From: CAUZIR01 sp034421295
GTDB taxonomy: Bacteria; Chloroflexota; Dehalococcoidia; Lucifugimonadales; UBA2962
DNA length: 64,000 nucleotides
Assembly (NCBI GenBank): GCA_034421295.1
Contig: DAOUKM010000021.1
Coordinates: 1-64,000 of the forward strand
Direction: 5' to 3'
Shown: piece after piece, positions 1 through 8,580 of the stretch
Position numbering within the stretch: the stretch's first letter is position 1
Layout of the letters: each line of letters begins with the position of its first letter
Translations under genes and position numbers: made by a program
Notes under the pieces: generated by a model
The model's input: only the letters and a program-made list of their open reading frames with translations
Databases searched by the model: none
Told to the model about the DNA's origin: nothing

Positions 1-1028
1 AGTCGCTCCAGGCCCGCAAATGCAGCCGCGGACGTGGGCTCTGCGTATATGCCCTCCCGTGTGGCCAGCAGCGCCCTCCAGCGCAGTATGTCCTCGTCCT
101 CTACCGCCTCTGCGGCGCCCCCGGAATCGGCGAGCGCCTCCAGGATCTGATCCATCCTGGGAGGGGCCGCAGAGGCTATCCCTCCAGCGATGGTCGTCGC
201 GGTCGGCTCAGGCGTCCATTCCCGGCCTGACCGGGCGGCCACGATCGGCATTACGGCGCTCGACTGGACCGCATGCAGCCTGGGCAGATAACCGGCTGCC
301 GTCCCATCGCTTATCTCTGAAAGTGCGAGATGAAACGCGATGAAAAGGGACCCATTGCCTACGGGGACTACGACGTGCTCGGGGAGCCGGCCTTCGAGCT
401 GGCCGATCATCTCGTAGGCACAGGATTTGGTGCCCTCGACGAAGAACGGACTCAGGTTGTGGGATGCATATGCAAGGCCCGTCTCCTCAACGAATCTGGC
501 GGCGGCCTCGGCCGCCCTCTCCCTAGGACCTGGAATCCGGTGGACCTGCGCCCCGAACACCTCGATCTGAGAGACCTTGCCGCCGGGAGCAGAGTCCGGA
601 ACGAAAATGTGTGCCCGCATTGCGGCCCTCGCGGCGTATGCGGCCACCGAGGCCCCGGCGTTGCCGGAAGAGTCCTCAACGATGCCCACGACTCCCTGCT
701 CGGCAAGTGCGCTAACCATCACCGCCGTGCCCCGGTCCTTGAACGAGCCGGTCGGATTGGAGGATTCCAGCTTCGCCACCAGCGAGCCGATACCGAGATC
801 GGAGGAGAGGCGCTGTAGTTCGACAACAGGCGTTTCACCCTCGCCGAGCGAGATCATCGATTCGGGTTGCTCAAGTGGCAGCGGAGAGCCCGACCTGGAC
901 ATATGGGCGGGACCGTCCGTTCCATATTCGACGGACAGTGGCCCTCCGCAGCCGGTGCAGCGCAGCGCGTCAGGTCCGGGCTCAAACCCGGCTTCACATG
1001 GGGTGCACATGAAGACGAACCCAGCCAT
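1..1028 (-). CDS. thrC: Threonine synthase, 3' end outside window
   Basis: PLP enzyme making threonine from O-phosphohomoserine. The minus-strand frame is open from an ATG at 1028 to the window edge (342 codons seen; the C-terminus is missing). The N-terminus has a zinc-ribbon-like start with Cys8, Cys11, Cys24 and Cys27, common in bacterial threonine synthases. The PLP lysine is K97 in the motif NPTGSFKDRGT, followed by a glycine-rich SSGNAGAS phosphate-binding segment and a VVPVGNGSLF segment typical of fold-type II PLP enzymes. It diverges from the threonine-aldolase-like gene at 1113, so threonine synthesis and breakdown genes sit back to back. A related PLP lyase such as threonine dehydratase is less likely because of the Cys-rich N-terminus. 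Confidence 0.88.
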   Translation of the reverse strand, partial: MAGFVFMCTPCEAGFEPGPDALRCTGCGGPLSVEYGTDGPAHMSRSGSPLPLEQPESMISLGEGETPVVELQRLSSDLGIGSLVAKLESSNPTGSFKDRGTAVMVSALAEQGVVGIVEDSSGNAGASVAAYAARAAMRAHIFVPDSAPGGKVSQIEVFGAQVHRIPGPRERAAEAAARFVEETGLAYASHNLSPFFVEGTKSCAYEMIGQLEGRLPEHVVVPVGNGSLFIAFHLALSEISDGTAAGYLPRLHAVQSSAVMPIVAARSGREWTPEPTATTIAGGIASAAPPRMDQILEALADSGGAAEAVEDEDILRWRALLATREGIYAEPTSAAAFAGLER

Positions 1029-1069
1029 GATCAGTTCAGGGTAACAGCCAACCAGCTTCGAAACTCAAA

Positions 1070-1098
1070 TTGACACTGCACCGGTCCGTCCTTACCAT
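1070..1098 (+). promoter_or_regulatory. Sigma70-type promoter for the threonine-aldolase-like gene
   Basis: A perfect TTGACA -35 box (1070-1075) is followed after 17 bp by TACCAT (1093-1098). The GTG start lies 14 bp further on, so the mRNA would have almost no leader. Confidence 0.6.
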
Positions 1099-1112
1099 CG
1101 CGCCCTGGACAG

Positions 1113-2237
1113 GTGGAACAGCAAGAGGCCAGTACGATCCCGCTCACACCCCGACCCCAAGACCCGGAGTCCGTCGTCTTCAGAGGCGATGGAGAACCCA
1201 GGACCGCGTCCGACCAGATAAGGCGTCTGAACGAGATAGCGGCAGGCACGGGATTCGAAGAGGACGATTTCTCCCTGGGGGGCTCGGTGGCCCGGCTGGA
1301 AGAGGCGATTGCCGACCGCCTGGGCAAAGAGCGCGCGATCTTCATGCCGACCGGTACGCTCGCCAACCATCTGGCGCTCCGCCGCCACTGCGGCACCGGG
1401 GGCCGGGCGGCGGTGCAGGAGCAGAGCCATCTGTTCAATGACACCGGCGACTCCGTGCAGCGTCTCAGCGGCATCAACCTGGTGCCGCTGGCTCCTGGCC
1501 GGACCGGCTTCACCGCGTCTGATCTGGACGAGGCCTTCCGCACCTCAGTGACCGGCCGGGTGATGAATCCGATCTCGGCGGTCATGGTCGAGACCCCGGT
1601 GAGACGAAGGTCGGGGAAGGTGGTCCCTTGGGAAGAACTGGTTTCGATCACCGACCTGTGTCGGTCCATCGCCATACCGTGCCACCTGGACGGTGCGCGC
1701 ATATTCATGATGGCGGCGGCAACGGGTCGCGACGTTTCCGACTATGCCGGGCTCTTTGACACCGTGTACGTCTCGCTCTACAAGTACCTTGGAGCCCCGT
1801 TCGGCGGAATCCTGGCCGGTGGCGGGGAGTTCATCGAGGGCATGCACCACGACCGGCGGATGTTCGGGGGCGGCCTTGCCCAGGCCGGGCTCGTGGCCGC
1901 ACTCGCACTCAGGGGCCTTGCCGGTTTCGAAGAGGTGTTCGCCGCCGCGATGAGCAGGGCCAACGATCTGTTCTTAGACTTCGGCCGCCTGCCGGGCCTG
2001 TCGATAACCCCGTTCAAGCACGGCTCCAACATATTTCCCCTCCACATCGAGGGGCCTACGAGTCCCGTTCGCCTGGCCGAATCGCTGGCCCGGCGCGGCG
2101 TGTTCATCTACCCGGATGATGGCTCGGATACCGTCGACCTCCACGTGAATTCGACTGTGCTACGGCGCCCGAGAGAGGCGCTTGCGGGGGCCTTTGCCGA
2201 GGCTCTTTCCGAGCAGAGAGAGAAAGGGCGGGCGTAG
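1113..2237 (+). CDS. Beta-eliminating lyase / threonine aldolase family protein
   Basis: 374-residue fold-type I PLP enzyme of the family that includes L-threonine aldolase (threonine to glycine and acetaldehyde) and other beta-eliminating lyases. The N-terminal FRGD segment, the MPTGTLANHLAL segment, the CHLDGARIF aspartate that contacts the PLP ring, and the SLYKYLGAPFGG lysine region are all visible; the lysine in SLYKYLGAP is the expected Schiff-base residue. The start is GTG at 1113, which fits the promoter just upstream. The FAD-dependent oxidoreductase follows after 21 bp, so they are probably co-transcribed. Substrate specificity cannot be read from the sequence; the threonine synthase next door makes threonine plausible. 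Confidence 0.82.
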   Translation: MEQQEASTIPLTPRPQDPESVVFRGDGEPRTASDQIRRLNEIAAGTGFEEDDFSLGGSVARLEEAIADRLGKERAIFMPTGTLANHLALRRHCGTGGRAAVQEQSHLFNDTGDSVQRLSGINLVPLAPGRTGFTASDLDEAFRTSVTGRVMNPISAVMVETPVRRRSGKVVPWEELVSITDLCRSIAIPCHLDGARIFMMAAATGRDVSDYAGLFDTVYVSLYKYLGAPFGGILAGGGEFIEGMHHDRRMFGGGLAQAGLVAALALRGLAGFEEVFAAAMSRANDLFLDFGRLPGLSITPFKHGSNIFPLHIEGPTSPVRLAESLARRGVFIYPDDGSDTVDLHVNSTVLRRPREALAGAFAEALSEQREKGRA

Positions 2238-2258
2238 CGCCGATCCGGCGGGCGTAGA

Positions 2259-3887
2259 TTGGGAGTGGACCGCACCGTCGACGTAGTGGTGGTTGGTGCC
2301 GGAGCCACGGGCGCGGCCCTCTCGTGGCGGCTTGCCACCCGGGGACTTCGGGTCACCTGCCTTGAGCAGGGAGAATGGGTGGACCCGTCCGCCTATCCTG
2401 CAAGCTACGAGGGTTGGCCGCTGCACTTCGGGACCGACTATCACCTTGATCCCAACGTGCGGGGGCTGGCGGCCGACTACCCGGTGAACGCCGAGGCCTC
2501 ACCCGTGTCCATCTCGATGTACAACGCGGTCGGGGGGAGCACCATCCACTGGAGCGCACACTTTCCCAGGCTGCATCCCTCGGACTTCAGGGTAAGGAAG
2601 CTGGATGGAGTGGCCGACGACTGGCCGATCAGCTACTCGGACCTTGAGCCGTACTACGACCTGAACGATCGGGTGAACGGAGTCGCCGGACTCGACGGCG
2701 ACCCGGCATACCCCCGCAGGTCCCTCAGGCAGACGCCGCCCGTACCGCTCGGCACCCTCGGGGACACGGTTGCGAGGGGATTCAACCGACTCGGCTGGCA
2801 CTGGTGGCCGGCCGAAAGCGCCATCCTCACCAGGCCCTACGACGGTCGAGATGCCTGCAACAACTGCGGGCCATGCAACCTGGGCTGCTCCAACCGCTCG
2901 CGCTCAAGCGCCGATGTCACCTACTGGCCTCGGGCCATTGCCGCAGGGGCAAGGATTCTGACCGGGGCGCGCGCCAGCCGCGTCCTTGAGGTCGGTGGAC
3001 GGGCGATCGGGGTGGAGTATCACGACCGATCCGGTACCGAAATGGTGATCGAGGCCGCCGTGGTCGTGGTCGCCTGCAACGGCATAGGAACGCCGCGACT
3101 TCTCCTTAACTCGGCCTCCGGAACGCACCCGGACGGACTGGCAAACGGCAGCGGGCAGCTGGGACGCAACCTCATGTTCCATCCGTATGCCACCGTCACC
3201 GGGGTGTTCGACAGGGTCCTGGACGGGCATACCGGCCCGGTGGGATGCTCGCTCGTCAGCCAGGAGTTCTACGAGACGGACAGGACCCGCGGCTTCCTCC
3301 GCGGATACATCCTGCAGGTGGGTCGAGGCGGGGCACCCCTGCACACCGCACTGGGCGGTGCCGGCGACCACCTGGTCCCCTGGGGCGGGAGGCACCACGC
3401 CGTCTTTGCCGCAAGGCACCTTCGGACCGCGACGATCGCGGTCATCGGGGAGGACCTCCCGGAGCAGCACAACCGCGTGGACATCGACCCGCACCTCGTA
3501 GACGGCAGCGGCATCCCGGCGCCGAGGGTCCGCTACAGCCTCAGCGAGAACAGTCGAAGGCTGATGGAGCACGGGGTCGAAAGGGCGGCGCAGGTACTGC
3601 GGGCGGCGGGTGCATACGAGACGATCGTCACCAATCCATTCCCGTATTCGGGCTGGCACCTGATGGGGACGGCTCGCATGGGGACCGATCCGGACAGGTC
3701 GGTGGTCGATCCCTGGGGCCGAGCCCACGAGGTCGATAACCTGTACCTGATAGACGGATCGATATTCGTGACTGCGGGCGGTGTGAATCCCACCTCGACG
3801 ATGCAGGCGCTGGCCCTTCGAATCGCCGACGGCATTGCCGACCGCTCGCAGGACGTCAAAAGACGCCCCTCAAAGTGCTATCTTTAG
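2259..3887 (+). CDS. GMC family FAD-dependent oxidoreductase with Cys-rich motif
   Basis: 542-residue flavoprotein of the glucose-methanol-choline/gluconate-dehydrogenase alpha-subunit type. The FAD Rossmann motif VVVGAGATGAA is at the N-terminus. A central cluster, CNNCGPCNLGC, resembles the Cys motif of membrane-bound gluconate/sorbitol dehydrogenase large subunits. The C-terminal GMC domain has the catalytic pair: His in SGWHLMGTARMG and Asn in GGVNPTST. The start is probably TTG 2259; GTG 2265 is an alternative. No signal peptide is visible and no small subunit or cytochrome c gene is adjacent. It follows the threonine-aldolase-like gene by 21 bp. The alcohol or sugar substrate is unknown. 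Confidence 0.85.
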   Translation: MGVDRTVDVVVVGAGATGAALSWRLATRGLRVTCLEQGEWVDPSAYPASYEGWPLHFGTDYHLDPNVRGLAADYPVNAEASPVSISMYNAVGGSTIHWSAHFPRLHPSDFRVRKLDGVADDWPISYSDLEPYYDLNDRVNGVAGLDGDPAYPRRSLRQTPPVPLGTLGDTVARGFNRLGWHWWPAESAILTRPYDGRDACNNCGPCNLGCSNRSRSSADVTYWPRAIAAGARILTGARASRVLEVGGRAIGVEYHDRSGTEMVIEAAVVVVACNGIGTPRLLLNSASGTHPDGLANGSGQLGRNLMFHPYATVTGVFDRVLDGHTGPVGCSLVSQEFYETDRTRGFLRGYILQVGRGGAPLHTALGGAGDHLVPWGGRHHAVFAARHLRTATIAVIGEDLPEQHNRVDIDPHLVDGSGIPAPRVRYSLSENSRRLMEHGVERAAQVLRAAGAYETIVTNPFPYSGWHLMGTARMGTDPDRSVVDPWGRAHEVDNLYLIDGSIFVTAGGVNPTSTMQALALRIADGIADRSQDVKRRPSKCYL

Positions 3888-3923
3888 ATCGGTAGGACGA
3901 AGGATCGAGCCCCCTCCTTTACT

Positions 3924-4502
3924 GTGAACTTCCTTACCCATACCGACAGCAAAGCCGACTCCGGAGGCCTTCGCGGCCATCTGTCGATCCATCGCGACTG
4001 GATACTCCTTACGACGCTGGCGGTGGTGATAGGACTGGATCAGCTCACCAAGTTCCTGGTCAGGGACAACATGACGATCGGCCAGTCGATACCGGCGGAG
4101 GGATTTTTCCGGCTCACCTACCACACCAACTCCGGCACGATCTTCGGGCTGTTCCCCAACGCCACGCTGGTTCTGACTGTCGTATCGGTCCTTGCCATAG
4201 CATTCCTCATCTACTTTTACCGCAGCCAGCGCGCGCTCGGCCCTATGACGCGACTTGCGATCGGGCTGCTGCTGGGAGGCGCCTTCGGCAACCTGATCGA
4301 CAGGCTGGCCATGGGACGGGTCACCGACTTCGTGGATGTGGGCAGGTGGCCCATCTTCAACGTCGCCGATGCGTCGATAACCGTGGGCATCTTCTTCCTC
4401 ATCCTGTTCATGACCTTCACACCCGCCAGGGACAGGAAGGCGGGCCCCGAACGCGACCCTGATGGCTCGCTGGCGAGCGGGTCCGGCGACCGGGCCGATT
4501 GA
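3924..4502 (+). CDS. lspA: Lipoprotein signal peptidase (signal peptidase II)
   Basis: Membrane aspartyl protease that removes the signal peptide from diacylglyceryl-prolipoproteins. 192 residues with four predicted membrane spans and family motifs: LDQLTKFLV in the first span, the GTIFG segment, and the catalytic aspartates in GNLIDR and FNVADASI. The GTG start gives a cytoplasmic N-terminus of about 30 residues, longer than usual. The last bases overlap the start of the pseudouridine synthase by 4 bp, indicating translational coupling; lspA-rluD pairs are common in bacteria. A substrate in this window is the lipoprotein solute-binding protein at 29296-30369. Confidence 0.95.
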   Translation: MNFLTHTDSKADSGGLRGHLSIHRDWILLTTLAVVIGLDQLTKFLVRDNMTIGQSIPAEGFFRLTYHTNSGTIFGLFPNATLVLTVVSVLAIAFLIYFYRSQRALGPMTRLAIGLLLGGAFGNLIDRLAMGRVTDFVDVGRWPIFNVADASITVGIFFLILFMTFTPARDRKAGPERDPDGSLASGSGDRAD

Positions 4503-5434
4503 CGGAGCCGGTCGACCTTCGCGTACCCGAGACCGAACACGACTCGCGACTGGACATGTTCGTGTCGGTCGCGGTCCAGGACCTGTCCAGGTCCCGCGCC
4601 CGCTTGCTGATCGAGAGCGGCCTCGTGCTGGTCGATGGTGCTGCGGCCGCAAGGCCATCACTGAGGCTCAAACCGGGCCAGCTGGTGACGGTGCTCCCCG
4701 GCCAGGCCGAGCCACCTGACCTGGTCGCATGGGATGTGCCCCTGACCCTGGTCTACGAGGACGACGAGCTGGTGGTGATAGACAAGCCAGCGGGCATGCC
4801 GGTTCACCCTGGCCCGGGCCACCGGGGTGACACGCTGGCAAATGCACTGGTCGCGCGATGGCCCGACGTGTCGGGAGTGGGCCAGCCGTCCAGGCCCGGA
4901 ATAGTGCATCGGCTCGATGCCGACACATCGGGTCTGATCATCGTTGCCAGGACGGCCCGGGCACACGCCGACCTGTCCGGCCAGTTCGAAGGGCGCACGG
5001 TCCAAAAGGTGTACACGGCCCTTGTCAGTGGCTCGCCGCGCCTTAACGAGGCCGTCATAGAGGCGCCGATCGGCCGCAGCCCGGGCCACCGCCAGAGGAT
5101 GGCGGTCGTCAGCTCCGGCCGTCCGGCCTCAACCCACTACACGGTTACCCGCCGGTTCGACGCCAGTACGCTCGTTGAGGCCAGGCCGACGACCGGCCGG
5201 ACCCACCAGATCCGGGTCCACTTCGACTCGATAGGCCACCCGGTGATCGGTGACGCGCTGTACGGAACGGCCGACCCGCACCTCGGCAGGCATTTTTTGC
5301 ACGCCTCGGAGATAGGCTTTCGACACCCCGTCGGCGGAGGGAAGATCGAGCTCACCTCTCCCCTGCCCGTGGACCTGATCTCCTACCTGTCCGAGGTGCT
5401 AAACTCTCGGGCTGAGATGACAGGCGCCGAATGA
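4499..5434 (+). CDS. RluA/RluD-family ribosomal large subunit pseudouridine synthase
   Basis: Isomerises uridine to pseudouridine in 23S rRNA. 311 residues: an N-terminal S4 RNA-binding domain (about residues 15-75, with SRARLLIESGLVLVDG) and a pseudouridine synthase domain. The catalytic aspartate is in HRLDADTSGL, and the GRTHQIRVH motif is intact. The start is TTG at 4499, inside the last codons of lspA; the stop overlaps gltX by 4 bp. The S4 domain plus length fits RluD better than RluA, but the target uridines cannot be inferred. Confidence 0.93.
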   Translation: MTEPVDLRVPETEHDSRLDMFVSVAVQDLSRSRARLLIESGLVLVDGAAAARPSLRLKPGQLVTVLPGQAEPPDLVAWDVPLTLVYEDDELVVIDKPAGMPVHPGPGHRGDTLANALVARWPDVSGVGQPSRPGIVHRLDADTSGLIIVARTARAHADLSGQFEGRTVQKVYTALVSGSPRLNEAVIEAPIGRSPGHRQRMAVVSSGRPASTHYTVTRRFDASTLVEARPTTGRTHQIRVHFDSIGHPVIGDALYGTADPHLGRHFLHASEIGFRHPVGGGKIELTSPLPVDLISYLSEVLNSRAEMTGAE

Positions 5435-6921
5435 CCGCCCAGGTTAGGGTCCGTTTCGCGCCGAGCCCCACCGGCGAGCCGCACGTAGGCAACATCCGTA
5501 CCGCGGTGTTCGCCTGGCTGTTCGCAAGGGGTCGAGGCGGTTCATTTCTGGTGCGCATAGAGGACACTGACCGCGCGCGCCTTACCGAGGGAGCGGTCGA
5601 ATCGGTCCTCGAGTCGCTCCGCTGGCTGGGCCTGGACTGGGACGAGGGTCCGGACATCGGCGGTCGCTTCGGACCCTACTTTCAGTCCGAACGCATGGAG
5701 CGCGGCGACTACAAGATCGCGGCCAACCGGCTGCTGTTGTCAGGGCACGGGTACTACTGCTTTTGCCCGCCAGAAAGGCTGCGCAGGCTCCGGGAGGAGC
5801 AGCGCGCGGCCGGAAGGCCACCCGCGTATGACAGGCGCTGCAGGGAACTTGACCCGGTCGAGCTGGAAAGGGCCCTGGGCAACGGTCAGCCGCCCGTCGT
5901 GAGATTCGCTGCGCCCCTGAGCGGCCAGACGGTCGTCTCGGATCTCGTAAGGGGCGAGGTCAGCTTCGACAACAGCGTGATGGACGATTTCGTCATGCTG
6001 AAATCGGACGGGTTTCCCACCTACCACCTCGCCAATGTCGTCGACGATCACGCCATGAGGATCAGCCACGTCATGAGGGCGGACGAGTGGCTCCCCTCGT
6101 TTCCCAGGCACTGGCTGCTGTACGAGGCGCTGGGCTTCGCCAGGCCGCTATTCGCCCACGTTCCGGTAATACTGGCGCCCGACAGGTCCAAGCTGAGCAA
6201 GCGCCACGGCGCAACCTCGGTCGCCGAGTTTCGCAGAGGTGGCTACCTTCCGGACGCGATGGTCAACTTCCTGTGCCTGCTGGGCTGGTCACTGGATGAC
6301 AGGACCGAGATCTTCAGGCGCGGGGAACTGACGAGGCACTTTTCGATCGAGAGGGTGTCGCGGTCACCGGCGATCTTCAACGTCGAGAAGCTGGACTGGA
6401 TGAACGGGCTATATATCCGCGAAGCCAGTCCAGTCGACCTTGCGGACGAGCTGGTCAGGTACTGGTCTCAGACGGCCCCTCACGGATTCGACCGAGAGCC
6501 CGACCGCGAAACCCTTCTTGGCGTGGTGCCGCTCATTCAGGAGCGCATCAAAAAGCTCTCCGATGCAGCCCCGCTGATACGTTTCCTCTTCTCGCACGAG
6601 CTGAGCTATGAGGGGGCCGACCTCGTCCAGAAGAAGATGGATGCCGAGGGAACCCTCCACGCAGTCAGGCGCGCCCTGTCCGTACTGGCCGAGACAGAGC
6701 CCTTCGAGGCGGAGGCGATCGAGCCGCGGCTCCGGGCCCTGGCCGGCGACCTGGGCCTAAGGCTGGGGCAGCTGCTGGGCTCTCTCAGGATCGCGACCAC
6801 CGGCCAGCGCGTCTCGCCGCCGCTGTTCGAATCGATGGAACTGCTGGGCAGGGATCGCACCCTGCACTCGATCGAGGAGGCCATCTGCAAGCTTGAACGG
6901 ATGGGAGCGAAGACGCCGTGA
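5431..6921 (+). CDS. gltX: Glutamate--tRNA ligase
   Basis: Class I aminoacyl-tRNA synthetase charging tRNA-Glu (possibly also tRNA-Gln for later amidation). 496 residues. The HIGH-type motif appears as HVGN within PSPTGEPHVGN and the KMSKS-type motif as KLSKRHG, both in the expected places. A four-Cys zinc knuckle is not evident in the middle region. The ATG overlaps the preceding stop by 4 bp (ATGA) and the stop overlaps purQ by 4 bp, so the gene is embedded in one translationally coupled operon. Confidence 0.96.
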   Translation: MTAQVRVRFAPSPTGEPHVGNIRTAVFAWLFARGRGGSFLVRIEDTDRARLTEGAVESVLESLRWLGLDWDEGPDIGGRFGPYFQSERMERGDYKIAANRLLLSGHGYYCFCPPERLRRLREEQRAAGRPPAYDRRCRELDPVELERALGNGQPPVVRFAAPLSGQTVVSDLVRGEVSFDNSVMDDFVMLKSDGFPTYHLANVVDDHAMRISHVMRADEWLPSFPRHWLLYEALGFARPLFAHVPVILAPDRSKLSKRHGATSVAEFRRGGYLPDAMVNFLCLLGWSLDDRTEIFRRGELTRHFSIERVSRSPAIFNVEKLDWMNGLYIREASPVDLADELVRYWSQTAPHGFDREPDRETLLGVVPLIQERIKKLSDAAPLIRFLFSHELSYEGADLVQKKMDAEGTLHAVRRALSVLAETEPFEAEAIEPRLRALAGDLGLRLGQLLGSLRIATTGQRVSPPLFESMELLGRDRTLHSIEEAICKLERMGAKTP

Positions 6922-7619
6922 AGCTGGGTATCGTTGTCTTTCCCGGCACCTGGAGCGAGCGGGACTGCTACAGGGTGCTGGACGATGTCCTGAAGGTTCC
7001 GGTCGACTACGTGTGGCACCGCGATACGGACCTTTCCTCCTATGACTGCCTGGTCCTTCCGGGCGGGTTCTCGTATGGAGACTACCTGCGGGCGGGTGCA
7101 ATCGCCCGGCTGTCACCGGTGATGGGATCGGTCGCCCGCTTTGCCGACGCGGGGGGTCTGGTGCTGGGTATCTGCAACGGCTTTCAGGTGCTGTGCGAGG
7201 CGGGCATGCTTCCCGGCGTGCTCATGCGAAACGACCACCTGCAGTTCCGCTGCCAGTGGGTCGATCTCCGGGTGGAGACCGCGGCCAGCCCGTTCACCCG
7301 CTCGCTGTCGCCCGGCTCCGCTATACGCATGCCCATTTCCCACGGCGAGGGCAACTATTTCGCCGACGCAGAGACGCTGGACCGGCTGGAGGCCGAGGGC
7401 CGGGTGGCCTTTCGCTACTGCGAGCCGGACGGCTCGGTCACCGATCTCGCCAACCCCAACGGCTCGGCCCGCGGCATAGCCGGTGTCCTGAACGAGGAAG
7501 GCAACGTGCTCGGCATGATGCCCCATCCCGAAAAGGCCTGCGAGGAGATTCTCGGCGCCACAGGCGGACTGTCGGTATTCAGGTCGCTTGTCGACTCGCT
7601 CGCCCCTCGCCGCGCCTGA
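6918..7619 (+). CDS. purQ: Phosphoribosylformylglycinamidine synthase glutaminase subunit
   Basis: Class I glutamine amidotransferase that supplies ammonia to PurL for FGAM formation in purine synthesis. 233 residues with the nucleophile cysteine in LGICNGFQ, the glycine-rich LPGGFSYGDYLR motif and the catalytic His-x-Glu in MMPHPEKA. GTG start overlapping gltX (GTGA). Two small EamA-type transporter genes separate it from purL, an unusual interruption. The third subunit, PurS, needed by the small-type PurL, is not in the window. Confidence 0.95.
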   Translation: MKLGIVVFPGTWSERDCYRVLDDVLKVPVDYVWHRDTDLSSYDCLVLPGGFSYGDYLRAGAIARLSPVMGSVARFADAGGLVLGICNGFQVLCEAGMLPGVLMRNDHLQFRCQWVDLRVETAASPFTRSLSPGSAIRMPISHGEGNYFADAETLDRLEAEGRVAFRYCEPDGSVTDLANPNGSARGIAGVLNEEGNVLGMMPHPEKACEEILGATGGLSVFRSLVDSLAPRRA

Positions 7620-8116
7620 TGGATCATGCCGCAGGCGTTAGCCTGGCACTCGTGTCGGCGCTGGGTTTCGGCGCCGTCGCGGTGTTCGCGCGCCTGGGAA
7701 TGAGGCATGTGCGGCCGACCACCGCAACCGTCGCATCCCTGATCATCAGCGCCCTTATCACGCTGGTCGTCGCCCTGTCCGTGGACGCGGGCGAGATCGC
7801 CTCACTGGGCGCGGTGGCCTTTGGCCTCATCGCGCTCAATGCCGCCTTCTCATACCTTGTGGGCCGGCTGTTCAACTTTACGGGCGTTCGGCTGGTCGGT
7901 GCCTCCAGGGCCTCCATCATCATCGGCACCTCTCCCCTCTTTTCGGCCGGGCTCGCGGTCTGGCTTCTGGGAGAGCGGCTCAGCACGCCGATACTGGCGG
8001 GGACGGTGCTGATAATCATCGGCGTGGGCGTCATCCTCAGCGGCAGGCGTGAGGTGGGCGACGATGGCGGGCCGCCGCGCCCCAAGAGTGTCAAGCCCCA
8101 TGGCAGCGGCGTCTGA
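7619..8116 (+). CDS. EamA-domain transporter, half-size protein 1
   Basis: 165-residue membrane protein with about five hydrophobic spans, equal to one EamA/DMT repeat (drug/metabolite transporter superfamily). The ATG overlaps the purQ stop by 1 bp (TGATG). It ends with a polar tail and overlaps the next half-size gene by 1 bp in the same manner. Known full-length DMT carriers hold two such repeats in one chain, so this product and the next are expected to form a heterodimer in the cytoplasmic membrane. Substrate unknown; lying between purQ and purL hints at a purine-related compound but does not prove it. Confidence 0.8.
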   Translation: MDHAAGVSLALVSALGFGAVAVFARLGMRHVRPTTATVASLIISALITLVVALSVDAGEIASLGAVAFGLIALNAAFSYLVGRLFNFTGVRLVGASRASIIIGTSPLFSAGLAVWLLGERLSTPILAGTVLIIIGVGVILSGRREVGDDGGPPRPKSVKPHGSGV

Positions 8117-8580
8117 TGGGCGTGCCGACACTCCATACCGGCGCCGGGCGTACCGCCGCCGGATACGGGGCGGCCCTCCTGTCGGCCATCGGGTACGCCG
8201 CGGGGGCGGTCGTCGGCGCCCATGTCATCGCCAACTACGCATCGCCGATCACGACCAGCTCGTTTTCGCTGGTCTTCGGTGCGGTGATCGTGGGCGTTCC
8301 CTTCATCGGCCACGTTCGCCGCGACCTTTCGGGGACTCCCCTGCGTGCCTGGGTCATGGTCGGGCTGGCTGGCGCAGCAGCCTCGGTTGGCGTTACATTC
8401 TTCTTTCTGGCGATAGGCACTGCCCCGCTGGTAGTGGCCACCCCCGTCACGGGCTCCTATCCGCTGGTCGCGATAGTCCTGTCGTACTTGTTCATCAACC
8501 GCATGGAGAGGGTGAACTGGAGGACCTGGCTGGGGGGCCTGCTGGTGGTCGGCGGGGTAGTTTCGGTGGCGCTGGGATGA
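8116..8580 (+). CDS. EamA-domain transporter, half-size protein 2
   Basis: 154-residue membrane protein, also about five spans and one EamA repeat, with the typical final segment (PVTGSYPLVAIVLSYLF and GGLLVVGGVVSVALG). It starts 1 bp into the stop of the first half and is followed directly by purL with no spacer. The sequence differs clearly from the first half, which fits the two halves of a full DMT carrier split into separate genes. Direction and substrate cannot be read. Confidence 0.8.
   Translation: MGVPTLHTGAGRTAAGYGAALLSAIGYAAGAVVGAHVIANYASPITTSSFSLVFGAVIVGVPFIGHVRRDLSGTPLRAWVMVGLAGAAASVGVTFFFLAIGTAPLVVATPVTGSYPLVAIVLSYLFINRMERVNWRTWLGGLLVVGGVVSVALG

Noticed and set aside
2904..3728. 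274-codon minus-strand frame inside the GMC oxidoreductase gene
   Set aside because: Antisense shadow; the plus-strand protein has full family motifs.
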